Below the pieces are notes generated by a model. That model had not been told where the DNA came from. It did no database searches and saw nothing but the letters and a program-made list of their open reading frames with translations. From contig CP016211.1 in assembly GCA_001931535.1 (NCBI GenBank), positions 834,501 to 898,500 on the forward strand: a stretch of 64,000 bases of DNA. Reading direction: 5' to 3'. Below, piece after piece: positions 18,302-27,351 of this stretch. Each line of letters opens with the position of its first letter. Positions within the stretch are counted from its first letter, which is position 1. The DNA comes from Minicystis rosea (GTDB taxonomy: Bacteria; Myxococcota_A; Polyangia; Polyangiales; Polyangiaceae). The translations under genes and the position numbers were made by a program.

Positions 18302-19897
18302 ATGACGGCGTTGCGCAGCTTCTGGGGTTGGGGCGTGGAAGACGGCGGGCTCGACGCGACGGCGCGCGACGGGCTCAAGATGATGGTCGGGATGAGGCTC
18401 GGCGGCGCGAGCTTCACCGAGATCTCGCCGCCTCGTTTCGAGGACGTGCGCCTGCCCACGCCGCGGATCGCGCCGCCCTCGTCGCTCGCGGCGATCGTCT
18501 CGCAGGAGGCCCGCGATCGCGCCGTGCACACCTACGGCCGCGCATATCGCGACATCGCGCGCGCGCTCGCGGGCGACTTCGCGGCCGCGCCCGATGCGGT
18601 CGCGCATCCACGCACCGAAGCCGAAGTGGAAGCCGTGCTCGCGTGGTGCGACGCACAGGGGATCGCGGCCATCCCGTACGGCGGCGGCTCGTCGTGCGTG
18701 GGCGGCGTGGAGGCGCGCGGTCTCGGTGATCGCGGCGCGGTGTCGATCGATCTCGGCGGGCTCGATCGTGTCGTCGAGGTGGATCGCGCGTCGCGCGCCG
18801 CGCGCATCGAAGCCGGCATCTACGGCCCGGCGCTCGAGCGCGAGCTCCGCGCGCACGGGCTCACGCTCCGGCATTACCCGCAGTCGTTCGAGTTCTCCAC
18901 GTTGGGCGGTTGGATCGCTACGCGATCGGGCGGTCATTTCGCCACGCTCCACACGCACATCGACGATTTCGTGGAGGCGGTGCGCGTGATCACGCCGCGC
19001 GGTCTCGTGGCCACGCGGCGCTTGCCGGCGTCGGGCGCCGGGCCTGCGCCCGAGCGGCTCTTCCTCGGATCCGAGGGCTCGCTCGGCATCATCACCGAGG
19101 CCTGGATGCGGCTTCAGGATCGGCCTCGTTTCCGCGCCTCGGTCACCGTTCGCTTCGCCGACTTCCTTCGCGCCGCGGAGGCCGCGCGGATCCTCGCGCA
19201 GTCGGGGCTCTGGCCGCAGAACTGCCGCCTGCTCGACGCCGACGAGGCCCTCAACAACGGCGTCGGCGACGGCACGCGACATCTCTTGCTCGTCGGCTTC
19301 GAGTCGGCCGATCACCCGCTCGATCCATGGATGGATCGCGCGCTCGCCATCTGTCGCGAGCTCGGCGGCGAATTCAAGGAAGGCGCCGGCCGCTCGCGCG
19401 AAGGCGACGATGGTGATCACGACGGCGCCGCGGGCGCGTGGCGCAACATGTTCCTGCGCGGGCCTTACCTGCGTGATGCGCTGACGACGTTGGGGCTCGT
19501 CGCCGAGACGTTCGAGACCGCCGTGACGTGGGACCGGTTCGCCGCGTTCCATGCGAGCGTGAAGGAGGCCACGCTCGCGGCCGCGCGCCGCGTGGCCGGC
19601 GCTGCCGTGGTGAGCTGCCGGCTCACCCACGTGTATCCCGACGGCGCGGCCCCGTACTACACGGTCATCGCGCCGGGCCGCGCGGGCTCGCTCGTGTCGA
19701 TGTGGGACGAGATCAAGTTCGCAGCCTCCGAGGCCATCCTCGCGAGCGGCGGGACCATCACCCACCATCACGCCGTGGGCCGCGATCACCGTCCCTTCTA
19801 CGATCGCGAGCGGCCCGATCTGTTCGCGGCGGCGCTCCGTGGGGTCAAGGCCGAGCTCGACCCGAAGGGCATCATGAATCCCGGTGTGCTCGTGTGA
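18302..19897 (+). CDS. FAD-linked alkylglycerone-phosphate synthase-like enzyme
   Basis: The 531-residue protein belongs to the FAD-linked oxidase (PCMH fold) family. Its FAD-binding segment is PYGGGSSCVGGVE, followed by YPQSFEFSTLGGWIATRSGG and FLGSEGSLGIITEAW. A C-terminal active-site stretch TITHHHAVGRDH and LDPKGIMNPG follow. The HHH motif and the order of these elements are typical of alkyldihydroxyacetone-phosphate synthase, which swaps the acyl chain of acyl-DHAP for a fatty alcohol and makes the first ether bond of ether lipids. Myxobacteria make ether lipids in development, which fits. No acyl-DHAP partner gene is adjacent. D-lactate dehydrogenase-like activity is an alternative but is less likely given HHH. 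ATG 18302 is the start. Confidence 0.85.
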   Translation: MTALRSFWGWGVEDGGLDATARDGLKMMVGMRLGGASFTEISPPRFEDVRLPTPRIAPPSSLAAIVSQEARDRAVHTYGRAYRDIARALAGDFAAAPDAVAHPRTEAEVEAVLAWCDAQGIAAIPYGGGSSCVGGVEARGLGDRGAVSIDLGGLDRVVEVDRASRAARIEAGIYGPALERELRAHGLTLRHYPQSFEFSTLGGWIATRSGGHFATLHTHIDDFVEAVRVITPRGLVATRRLPASGAGPAPERLFLGSEGSLGIITEAWMRLQDRPRFRASVTVRFADFLRAAEAARILAQSGLWPQNCRLLDADEALNNGVGDGTRHLLLVGFESADHPLDPWMDRALAICRELGGEFKEGAGRSREGDDGDHDGAAGAWRNMFLRGPYLRDALTTLGLVAETFETAVTWDRFAAFHASVKEATLAAARRVAGAAVVSCRLTHVYPDGAAPYYTVIAPGRAGSLVSMWDEIKFAASEAILASGGTITHHHAVGRDHRPFYDRERPDLFAAALRGVKAELDPKGIMNPGVLV

Positions 19898-19909
19898 AGC
19901 GCGCTCGGG

Positions 19910-20557
19910 CTACGTGTCTTCGTGCGCGAGCTCGTGGGCGTACTCGTGCGCGTCCTCGTCGGTGCGCCCGAAGCGCTGCAGGATGGCCTCGAGATCGAGG
20001 ATGAACCGGACCTTGCGCGCGGTGCCGCCGCCGGGATCGTTGCCGTCCGACGCTTGATCGAGGCCGCGTCGCAGCACGTGCTCGCGCGTGGTGATGATCT
20101 GGAAGCCTTCGTCGTCGCGCTGGCCGCCGTCGAGGCCGTGCGCGAGGAGCGCGTCATCGTCGTCGGGATCGGGGCGGATCGTGAGCACCATGTACGCGTG
20201 CTCGGGGCCGCCGCCGTCGGTGCCGCCGCCGATGATCAGGATGTCACCGGGCTCGGGTGTCTTTCGCTGCCAGGGAAACGCCCCATTCGCTTGTCGGGCG
20301 ATCTCCAGCAAGTCGGCACCCGCGCGCCCATTGATGTAACGCGCTTCGAGCCGCGGGTGCCGGATGAAGCGCCGGAGGATGCCTCGCTGCACCAGCTCGC
20401 AGCCGCTCATCGTGGCCATTTGATCGCACCGCTCCTTGGATTCGTTGGGCGCGATCACCTCCAGGTAGGCCGCGCGCCGATCGGGATCGACGGGCGCGGC
20501 GCTGAGGCCGTCGAGGGTGTGGGCATAGGCCACGACGTCGTCGCGGGCGGCGCTCAT
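19910..20557 (-). CDS. Cys/His-motif hypothetical protein (NlpC/CHAP-like)
   Basis: The 215-residue soluble protein has the layout of small papain-fold hydrolases: a Cys within MSGCELVQRG (residue 53, start of a helix), then TPEPGDILIIGGGTDGGGPEHAYMVL, where PGD and the His before a beta-strand resemble the NlpC/P60 or CHAP 'PGD...H' core. The C-terminus is acidic and His-rich. It has no signal peptide. The substrate could be peptide or peptidoglycan amide bonds, but only the motif spacing suggests this. It lies 84 bp downstream of the transporter gene and converges on the flavoenzyme gene (12 bp apart). Confidence 0.65.
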   Translation of the reverse strand: MSAARDDVVAYAHTLDGLSAAPVDPDRRAAYLEVIAPNESKERCDQMATMSGCELVQRGILRRFIRHPRLEARYINGRAGADLLEIARQANGAFPWQRKTPEPGDILIIGGGTDGGGPEHAYMVLTIRPDPDDDDALLAHGLDGGQRDDEGFQIITTREHVLRRGLDQASDGNDPGGGTARKVRFILDLEAILQRFGRTDEDAHEYAHELAHEDT

Positions 20558-20641
20558 CGCTCGGCCTCACGCCGGGGATCGAGGGAGCGCGACACCTGCG
20601 AAGCGAGGAGCGAAGCATCCATCCGCTCGATGGTAGCGCGA

Positions 20642-21811
20642 TCAGAGCGGAGGCGCGCCTGCCAGCTCGGCCGCGAGCAACGCCGCCCCGATGGAGATCG
20701 GGACGAGCACGAGGCCGATCGCGGAGTACGTCCGAGCCGATGGACGCGCACCGGCGTTGCGGGACACGCGCAACCACAACACCGCGGAGAGCGCGCCGGT
20801 GATCGCCAGGTTCGGACCCAAGTTGAGGCCGATGAGGAGCGCGCGCCGATCCGCCGGCGCCCATGAAGACAAGAGCACGGCAGCGGGGAGGTTGTTGATC
20901 AGCACCGTCGACAACGCCGCGGCGCCCGCGACCGTGACGCCGCTCGCGGCGCGCAGCATCGCGGCGGGGCCCGTCCACGTGCGGGCCAAGGTGCCGAGCG
21001 CCACGGCCGCGCCGAAGAGCCCGGCGAGCGTGGTGGGGCCGATGGCATCGATCGCGCGGCGCATCGGGATCCGCCCCGCCACGAGGTGCGGCGCGATCGC
21101 GATCACGCCGATGGCGAGCACGAGGAGGGCCGGGTGCGACATCGCGAGCAGCGCGATGGCCGCGCCGATCGTACCCGCGAGGCCGAGGCCCATGCGCAAC
21201 GGCGGCGCGGGCCCCGCCGGTGTTCCGCGCGCCGCGAGGCCGCGCGCGTAGACGACGCCCACGACGATCGTGGTGACCACCACCGACGCGATCCACGGGG
21301 CCGCCATGCGCGCGCCGAAGGCGAGGCCCGCGACCGGGCTCGACGCGAGCACGAGGAGGTTCGTGAGGTTCGAGCCGGGCAAGAGCAGCGACGCCGAGTT
21401 CGACATGAAGACGGCGCCGTACACGAAGGGACGATCGTCGAGCGATCGGCGGCGCGCCGAATGGATGACCACCGGCGTGAGGAACGCGACTGCGGTGTCG
21501 AGGTTGAGCACCACCGTCACCACCGCGACCAACGACATGAGGCCGATGAAGAGCGGAACGCCGCCGCCGCCGAGGCGCGCGAGGCGCGCACCCGCGCTCT
21601 CGAAGAGGCCATCGTGATCCGCGACCACGCCGATGAGCAGGAGCCCCGTGACGAGCACGAAGGGCGGCCACGATTGCGCCGCGGCCGCGCGCGCCGCCGG
21701 AGGCGCGGTGACGGCCGCGAGGACTGCTGCGATCGTTCCGGCGACACCGAGCAGTACGCCGAGATCCAGGGCCGCGCGCGGGCGAGCCGCGCCGCTTTCA
21801 TCGGATGCCAT
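20642..21811 (-). CDS. ArsB/NhaD-like ion transporter
   Basis: The 389-residue integral membrane protein has about ten to eleven helices. It shows the two-fold repeated pattern of the ion transporter (IT) superfamily: NLDTAVAFLTPVVI with SNSASLLLPGSNLTNLLV in the first half, and INNLPAAVLLS with LNLGPNLAITG in the second half. These Asn-rich re-entrant loops resemble ArsB and NhaD/SLC13-type carriers. The exact substrate (arsenite, Na+/H+ or dicarboxylate) cannot be assigned; no arsenic regulator or reductase is nearby. Confidence 0.85.
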   Translation of the reverse strand: MASDESGAARPRAALDLGVLLGVAGTIAAVLAAVTAPPAARAAAAQSWPPFVLVTGLLLIGVVADHDGLFESAGARLARLGGGGVPLFIGLMSLVAVVTVVLNLDTAVAFLTPVVIHSARRRSLDDRPFVYGAVFMSNSASLLLPGSNLTNLLVLASSPVAGLAFGARMAAPWIASVVVTTIVVGVVYARGLAARGTPAGPAPPLRMGLGLAGTIGAAIALLAMSHPALLVLAIGVIAIAPHLVAGRIPMRRAIDAIGPTTLAGLFGAAVALGTLARTWTGPAAMLRAASGVTVAGAAALSTVLINNLPAAVLLSSWAPADRRALLIGLNLGPNLAITGALSAVLWLRVSRNAGARPSARTYSAIGLVLVPISIGAALLAAELAGAPPL

Positions 21812-21917
21812 GCGCGGCGCGTTCTACTCGGCATGCGTTGCGTTGTCGCGGCTCATTCGCGCGGCTCGTCCTCCCGCTTCGCGCTCGGACAGCCCTCTCG
21901 GTTCCCATGGAGCCGCG

Positions 21918-22892
21918 TCAGCCTCGCCCGGCCGTTCGAGCACCGCCGGCACGCGCCTCTCTGACCGTCTCGCCGAACAGCCGCGCGAAGGCCGTGAGGC
22001 TCATGGACCGAGTCACCCCGATGCGCGGCACCTCGAACCGTGGAGAGCTGGCCCGCGCCGCGCCGCCGCTCACCCCGAAGGCCGCGCGGTAGCCGGCGTC
22101 TTCGATGGTGTGGCGCACGCGCTTGTCGTTCCCGCCGAACGGATACACGAACGCCTCCGGCCGCACGCCCGTGCGCGCCTCGAGGATCGATCGCGAGAGC
22201 ATGGCCTCGCTCTGGTTCCGCGCGTCGGTGAGCCGATCCATGTGCCCATGAATGTGGCTGTGGCTCGCGATCTCGCAGAGCCCCGAGGAGAGCATCTCCC
22301 GCACGGCGTCCCACGTCACCGCCTCGGGGCGGTGACCTTCGATGGCCTCGGTGTTGAGCGCGAGCGTGAAGCGCAGGCCGTGTCGCAAGAGCGCCGGGAA
22401 CGCCTTGCCGTGCGTGCTCACGTGCCCGTCGTCGATCTGGATGACCGCCGCGCGTGCCGGAAGATCGCGCTCCCCCGCGAGGAAGCTCACGAGATCCGAG
22501 GTGCCGATCACGGCGATGTGATGATCGACCAGCCACGCGAGCTGCTGCTCGAACGCGGCGGGCTCGACGGCCATCTCCGTGTCCATGCCGCCGAAGAGGT
22601 GATAGACGAGCACGACGGCGCGCACCTCGGCCCGCGGCGCCGCGGCGAAAGGCGGCGGCTCGGGGACCTCGGGCATCGACATCGACGGCGGCGCGACGCT
22701 CTCGGCGGGCGCAGGGACCGCGGGAGGATCCATCGTCCCAGCATCCTCCGCGATCGACGCCGACGGCGAGCTGATCACGGGCGCGAGCACGGGCGCCGCG
22801 ATCGAGGGAGGCTTCGCGCAGGCGCTCGCGGCGAGGGCGAGGAGAGCTGCGGCGAAGCGAGCCAAGGCGAAGGATCGAGGCGCGGTGCGCAT
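21918..22892 (-). CDS. Polysaccharide deacetylase lipoprotein
   Basis: The 324-residue lipoprotein (ALLALAASAC lipobox) has a Pro/Ala-rich linker and a NodB-type deacetylase domain. Its first motif is IQIDDGH (Asp154-Asp155), the metal/catalytic pair, and the second is HSHIH (residues 211-215), the metal-binding His motif. YPFGGNDKRV corresponds to the later motif of the family. It should remove N-acetyl groups from a cell-surface glycan. The start at 22892 is chosen for its signal peptide; an in-frame extension to 23003 would bury it. It is divergent from the glycosidase-like lipoprotein at 23045, and the pair may handle one surface glycan. Confidence 0.88.
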   Translation of the reverse strand: MRTAPRSFALARFAAALLALAASACAKPPSIAAPVLAPVISSPSASIAEDAGTMDPPAVPAPAESVAPPSMSMPEVPEPPPFAAAPRAEVRAVVLVYHLFGGMDTEMAVEPAAFEQQLAWLVDHHIAVIGTSDLVSFLAGERDLPARAAVIQIDDGHVSTHGKAFPALLRHGLRFTLALNTEAIEGHRPEAVTWDAVREMLSSGLCEIASHSHIHGHMDRLTDARNQSEAMLSRSILEARTGVRPEAFVYPFGGNDKRVRHTIEDAGYRAAFGVSGGAARASSPRFEVPRIGVTRSMSLTAFARLFGETVREARAGGARTAGRG

Positions 22893-23044
22893 GATGGAGC
22901 GACCGAACGCCGGGCCGCCGAATCCACATTCCGAGGAGAAGAAAGAGCGGTGAAATCCGCCTTCGTTCGCGGGCTCAAGCCGAGGCCGAATGGCCGCACG
23001 CACCGCTTGTGAGGGCGACGTTCAGGCTGCAAAGGTCCGCGGCC

Positions 23045-25138
23045 ATGTCGATCTCGGCTTCTCCGCGGGCTGCGCTCGTCGCCTTGCTCATCGTGCTCTC
23101 GCCTTCGTGCGGCACGCCTTCCAACGGGCCCGTGCCGGAGGCTTCGGCGGCGCCGCCTCCCGTGAACGAAGAGACGCTCGCGTTCTCGATCGACACGGGT
23201 GACCTCGACAACCACTTCTTCCGAGAGGGCGCGATCGCCGCGCACGTGCTGGCGGCGTCGGGGCGCTTCCCGCGGATCCTCTTCGCGCTCCCCGCCGGAG
23301 ACAGCGGCGCCGGCCTTTGGTTCGAGGACCTCGTGCAGCCCGCGCGCCTCGCGGTCCTGGGGCCCGTCGAGCCCGCGGAGTCTTCCGCCATGCGCGGTGT
23401 CACGGTGCGCATTCGCATCGACGCACCGCTCTTGCGCGTGCGCGGCGCCGTGCTCGGCAGCATCCGCGCGCTGCGCCAGTACACGAGCGCGGGCACCGTC
23501 CCCGCGGGCTTCGAGAACCGCATCGAGCGCGGGCGCACGGTCCTCCTCTCGCGCACCATGCTCGACGGTCACCGCATCTCGCTCGCGCTCACGCCCGAGG
23601 GCGGCGCGCATGTCGACGTCGATGCCCAAGGCCGCATCACCGCCGCTGCCGCGCCCGGCGAGACCGGCTTCGTGCTGCAGGCCACGGCGCTCACCGATGA
23701 GCCGCCGCTCTCGCCCATCGGCGCGACGTCGCTCCTCAACGCGAGCGCCGTGCGCGATCCGCAGAGCCGCGACGCGCTCGCGTTTCTCTCGTACGACGAG
23801 AAGCTGCTCGCCGGCTCGTGGCGTTTTCTCACGTATTTCGGCCGTGACACGCTGATCTCGCTCGACATGCTCATGTCGGCGCTCACGCCGGAGGTGATCG
23901 AGGCGGGCCTCGGATCGGTGATCGAGCGGCTCGGCGCGAGCGGCGAGGTCGCGCACGAGGAGGCCATCGGCGAGTGGGCGGTGCTCGAGAATCGCGCCCA
24001 CGCTCGGCCCGGCGATCCGCGCGCGCCCGTCCTCGATTACTCGATGGTCGACGGCGACTTCCTCCTCGCGCCGGCCCTCGCGCGCTACTTGCTCGAGGAT
24101 CCCGATGGTCGCGAGCGGGCCTCGGCGTTCCTCGCGCGCCGCACGGCTGCGGGCCTCACGTACCGCGAGGCCGTGCGGAAGAACCTCGCGCGCGTGCTCG
24201 CGCTCGCCGCGCCCTTCGCCCTCTCGCAATCGCCTTCGGATCTCATCGCCCTCAAGCCCGGCACGCACGCCGGCAACTGGCGTGACAGCGGGAACGGGCT
24301 CGGCGGCGGGCGCGTGCCCTACGACGTGAACGTGGCCCTCGTGCCCGCCGCGCTCGAAGCGGCGGCTCGCCTCTACGAGAGCGCTTCTCTGCACGCCGAT
24401 CCCGAGGCCGCCGCCATCGCCCGGCAGCGCGCCGATGTGTGGCGCGACGCGGCCTCGCTCTTCCGCGTCGAGGTCCCCGAGGCCGATGCGCGCGCGCGCG
24501 TCGCCGCCTTCGCCACCGCGCACGGCCTCGATCCCGCGGCCGCGCTCTCCACCATCCACGGCCCGGTCGTCTTCGACGCCGTCGCCCTCGACGCGTCCTT
24601 CGCGCCCATCCCCGTGCTCAACACCGATGTCGGGTTTCGCTGGCTCTACGACACGCCGCCGTCCGACGAGGTGGAGCGCACCGCGCGCCGCATCGTCGCG
24701 CCTTTCCCAGCGGGGCTGTTCACGCCGGTCGGTGTCTTCGTGGCGAACCCGGCGTTCGCCGGCGATCCGGTGATCCGTTCGCTCTTCACGGGCCACGACT
24801 ATCACGGCACCGTGGTGTGGTCGTGGCAGCAGGCGCTCCTCGCGGCCGGGATCGATCGCCAGCTCGCGCGCGCCGATCTCGCGCCCGCGGCCCGACGTGC
24901 GCTCGAAGACGCGGAGGTCGCGCTCTGGAAGGTGATCCGCGGCACGCAGGCGATCGGGATGGGCACCGCCGAGCTCTGGTCGTTCCGCGTCGACGACGGC
25001 CGCTTCGTGCTCGTCCCCTTCGGTGAAGGCCACGGCGACGCCGACGAATCGAACGCCGTGCAGCTCTGGAGCACCGTTTATCTGTCGGTGCGTCCCTCTT
25101 GGGACCTGCGCCAAGGACGCGATCGCGTGCGGCGTTGA
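23045..25138 (+). CDS. Six-hairpin (alpha/alpha)6 glycosidase-like lipoprotein
   Basis: The 697-residue lipoprotein (LIVLSPSC) has a central SYDEKLLAGSWRFLTYFGRDTLISLDML. This is the segment that begins the (alpha/alpha)6 catalytic domain in amylo-alpha-1,6-glucosidase-like and related glycosidases. It is followed by KPGTHAGNWRDSGNGLGGG and VPYDVN, then a C-terminal GMGTAELWSF. Candidate acids are the Asp of FGRDT and Glu/Asp residues in the central helices, but I cannot fix the catalytic pair. It probably cleaves a glycan outside the cytoplasm. An alternative in-frame ATG at 23009 would add 12 residues before the signal peptide. It is divergent from the deacetylase, with about 150 bp for both promoters. 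Confidence 0.75.
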   Translation: MSISASPRAALVALLIVLSPSCGTPSNGPVPEASAAPPPVNEETLAFSIDTGDLDNHFFREGAIAAHVLAASGRFPRILFALPAGDSGAGLWFEDLVQPARLAVLGPVEPAESSAMRGVTVRIRIDAPLLRVRGAVLGSIRALRQYTSAGTVPAGFENRIERGRTVLLSRTMLDGHRISLALTPEGGAHVDVDAQGRITAAAAPGETGFVLQATALTDEPPLSPIGATSLLNASAVRDPQSRDALAFLSYDEKLLAGSWRFLTYFGRDTLISLDMLMSALTPEVIEAGLGSVIERLGASGEVAHEEAIGEWAVLENRAHARPGDPRAPVLDYSMVDGDFLLAPALARYLLEDPDGRERASAFLARRTAAGLTYREAVRKNLARVLALAAPFALSQSPSDLIALKPGTHAGNWRDSGNGLGGGRVPYDVNVALVPAALEAAARLYESASLHADPEAAAIARQRADVWRDAASLFRVEVPEADARARVAAFATAHGLDPAAALSTIHGPVVFDAVALDASFAPIPVLNTDVGFRWLYDTPPSDEVERTARRIVAPFPAGLFTPVGVFVANPAFAGDPVIRSLFTGHDYHGTVVWSWQQALLAAGIDRQLARADLAPAARRALEDAEVALWKVIRGTQAIGMGTAELWSFRVDDGRFVLVPFGEGHGDADESNAVQLWSTVYLSVRPSWDLRQGRDRVRR

Positions 25139-25559
25139 GCGCGTCGAACGACGCCGATGTGCGCGACGGCGGAAGCGCGTGAGCACATGAGCGTGCACGC
25201 GCGCTCCGCGAGATCGTGTGACGTGGTGGTGCGGGTGCAGCGCCGAGACGCACGCGCGGAGATGAGACGCGCGCTCGGTGACGACGAGCTGCGTGCGCCG
25301 GCGAGGCACACGCGCGACGAGGCGATGCACCCGCGCCGCCCTCCTGTTCGTGCGCGAGGCGATGGCGTGCGCGAATCCAGCGCGCGCGCCCGAGCCTCGG
25401 CCGCGACGCGCCTCGTGCGCCTCGCGGCCTCCTTCATCGACCTTCATGACGATCCCGCGCGGCGGCTCGGTCGATGATGGCCATGCCCAGCCTGCCGGAC
25501 ACGGCCCTCACCCTGCGCCGAACCGAGCACGTCGCGCGCGATCCTTCGACACCTCGGAA
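25139..25559. other. Convergent intergenic region of 421 bp
   Basis: The region separates the glycosidase-like gene from the pentapeptide lipoprotein gene, which end towards each other. Short open frames here are Arg-rich. I see neither a clear terminator nor a gene. Confidence 0.4.
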
Positions 25560-26219
25560 TCAGTGCTCGAGAGCCTGCTTCTGCGCGGACGGCTGGAAGA
25601 AGCCGCCACCGAGCTGGCTACCGACCGGCATCGGGTTGCAGGGGAGGAGCGCCTGGGGCGCCTGGTACGTCGGCGGCATGAAGATGGGCGCCGGGAAGCT
25701 GGGGGCGTTGTACGTGGGCGCTTGGTAGATGGGCGCCGCGTAGGTCGGACCAGCGTAGTTGGGCGCGTTGTACGTGGGCGCGGTGCACGACGGAGCCCCG
25801 GCCGGCGCCTGGTAGCTGGGCGCCTGGTACACCGGCGAGTTGTACACCGGAGCGGTGTACTGCGGCGCGCCGAACGTCGGCGCGGGGTAGTTGGGCGCCG
25901 GGATCGAGGGCGCCGAGTGTTGCGGCGCCGAGTAACCGGGCGCGGCGTAGTTCGGGCCAGCGGCGCAGCCAACCGGAGCGAGACCCTGGATCAGCCCGGG
26001 TTGCTCGGTCGGCATGCCGACGGGGGACTTCGCACCCTCGATCGGGAGCTCGCCACCCACAGGAGCCTTGGCGCCGCCGATGGGCGCCTTGTTCTGCTCG
26101 AGGTCCGCCTGGCCGATCACCTCGTCCGAACCATCATCGTTTGGCTCCGCCATGCAGCCGGCGAGCGCGAGGGCCGAAGAGAACACGAACGTCGAAACGA
26201 CCTTCACGAAACAACGCAT
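25560..26219 (-). CDS. Lipoprotein of about twenty Tyr/Pro pentapeptide repeats
   Basis: The 219-residue product has a lipoprotein signal (SALALAGC), an acidic linker, and PIGG/PVGG segments. About 20 consecutive pentapeptides of consensus x-[Y/F]-x-A-P follow (for example NYAAP, GYSAP, QYTAP, VYQAP, TYNAP). Two isolated Cys and a Gln/Ala-rich end close the protein. Repeats of this kind give an extended, polyproline-like rod that could be cross-linked through Tyr, as in cell-wall or cuticle proteins. The start is ATG 26219, preceded by AAAGG. I know of no named family for it. It is divergent from the Cys-rich lipoprotein. Confidence 0.8.
   Translation of the reverse strand: MRCFVKVVSTFVFSSALALAGCMAEPNDDGSDEVIGQADLEQNKAPIGGAKAPVGGELPIEGAKSPVGMPTEQPGLIQGLAPVGCAAGPNYAAPGYSAPQHSAPSIPAPNYPAPTFGAPQYTAPVYNSPVYQAPSYQAPAGAPSCTAPTYNAPNYAGPTYAAPIYQAPTYNAPSFPAPIFMPPTYQAPQALLPCNPMPVGSQLGGGFFQPSAQKQALEH
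25630..25965 (-). repeat. Pentapeptide-coding repeat array
   Basis: This is the stretch of the lipoprotein gene that encodes the x-[Y/F]-x-A-P units. At the DNA level it reads as recurring GGCGC-CTGGTA or GGGCGC-GTTGTA 15-mers on the plus strand. Coordinates are approximate. Confidence 0.7.
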
Positions 26220-26529
26220 ACCTTTGTTTCTCCCGTGCTCGAGGGATCGAGCGCTTGGGGCGCGTCGGTGCGGCGCCGTCGCCGCCCCGCTCGCCACACG
26301 TCTTCCTTCGGCGCTGCCCTGCGATTGTCATCCCGTGTTGCGCCCTACGACGACGCCCCGATCGCGGCCCGTGACGCGGATGACGGCGACGGATGTCCAT
26401 CGGGTCTCACCCGCGCTGGACGGCGCCGATGCCGCGTTCTCCGCGTCCTCGACGCACCGCCGCCGTCCATGACGGCGACAACGCACGACGGAGGTGCCTT
26501 GCCACCGCCGTTCGCCTAACATCCACACC
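26220..26529. promoter_or_regulatory. Divergent promoter region of 310 bp
   Basis: The region lies between the two divergent lipoprotein genes and should contain both promoters. I see no strong dyad and no supported gene. Confidence 0.4.
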
Positions 26530-26916
26530 ATGAATCAGCCTCTCTTCCAGATCGGCTTCCGCTCTCGCGCCTGGCTTCGAATCACCGCGCTCGCGCTCTT
26601 CTCCGGCGCCGTCGCGCTCCTCGCGGCTCCCGGGTGCAGCATCATCGAATCGCAGCAAGACTGCGAGAAATCCTGCGATCTCCTGAATCAGTGCGGTGTG
26701 ATCCACAGCGACAGCTGCGGGACTTACTGTGCAGGTTTCGTCGCGGGGGCGGCCGTCGCCGGCTGTGGTGACGAGTTCGACGCACAGAACGAGTGCGGCA
26801 AGACCATCGAGACATGCGACGCATCGGCCGCCAAATGCGCGACGCAGGTGAAGGCGTTCGCCGACTGCATGGCGGCTTATTGCAAGGATACGCCGGGCGG
26901 GCAGGGCTGCCCCTGA
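26530..26916 (+). CDS. Cys-rich lipoprotein
   Basis: The 128-residue protein has a long signal peptide and lipobox (LLAAPGC). The mature part carries about twelve Cys in paired patterns: CEKSCDLLNQC, CGTYC, CGKTIETC, CATQVKAFADC and CKDTPGGQGC. The C-x3-C / C-x9-C pattern suggests a helical, disulfide-stapled fold. No catalytic motif is visible. The ATG at 26530 is chosen because the signal peptide begins there. A strong hairpin follows the gene. Confidence 0.75.
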   Translation: MNQPLFQIGFRSRAWLRITALALFSGAVALLAAPGCSIIESQQDCEKSCDLLNQCGVIHSDSCGTYCAGFVAGAAVAGCGDEFDAQNECGKTIETCDASAAKCATQVKAFADCMAAYCKDTPGGQGCP

Positions 26917-27351
26917 CCCGTCATCGACGGAGCCCACGAATCCATCGCTCCCTCGAGCTCGCTTCCTCGCCGAGGGAGCGAGCTCTTCCGAGCTCCTACA
27001 TCGCAGTCGCGTTTTTGCACATCGCCGACGATGGGTGTCGACATCGTGCCCGTCGCGGCGAGCGTGCTTGTTCAGATTCGATATTTCGAGCGAGCTTGTC
27101 GCCGGTGGCCCGGGTGGGCCCTTCGCGCGCCGTCCCCGACGGCGCACGAAGGGCCTCGCGATGGGCGCGGACGGATTCGAGGTGACGGCGAAGCGTGACC
27201 CCCCATCGTCGAGGCGACGAGTGAATCACGCAAGCAAGTCTTTGGTGGGTTGGCGCAGGCCGCTTGGCCGGCGATGAAGGACGCGGCGAGCAGCCCTCTT
27301 CAGTCGTGGAGAGCGAAGCCTCGTTGCCGAGGCCGGGGAGCGTCTCTGCGG
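26917..27351. other. Convergent intergenic region of 435 bp
   Basis: Besides the hairpins at 26946-26985, it holds GCGTGCTTGTTC (27062-27073), an exact 12-mer shared with 62898-62909. Directly after it comes AGATTCGATAT (27074-27084), a member of the recurring dyad family. No gene is supported. Confidence 0.5.
26946..26985 (+). terminator. Competing hairpins after the Cys-rich lipoprotein gene
   Basis: CGCTCCCTCG (26946-26955) pairs perfectly with CGAGGGAGCG (26971-26980). An overlapping alternative stem pairs GAGCTCGC (26955-26962) with GCGAGCTC (26978-26985). The two stems are mutually exclusive. Their position, 30 bases past the stop, suits a terminator. Confidence 0.55.

Noticed and set aside
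22775..25447. An 890-codon minus-strand frame across the glycosidase-like gene
   Set aside because: It has no motif, an antisense-like composition, and conflicts with the deacetylase and the lipoprotein signal of the sense gene.
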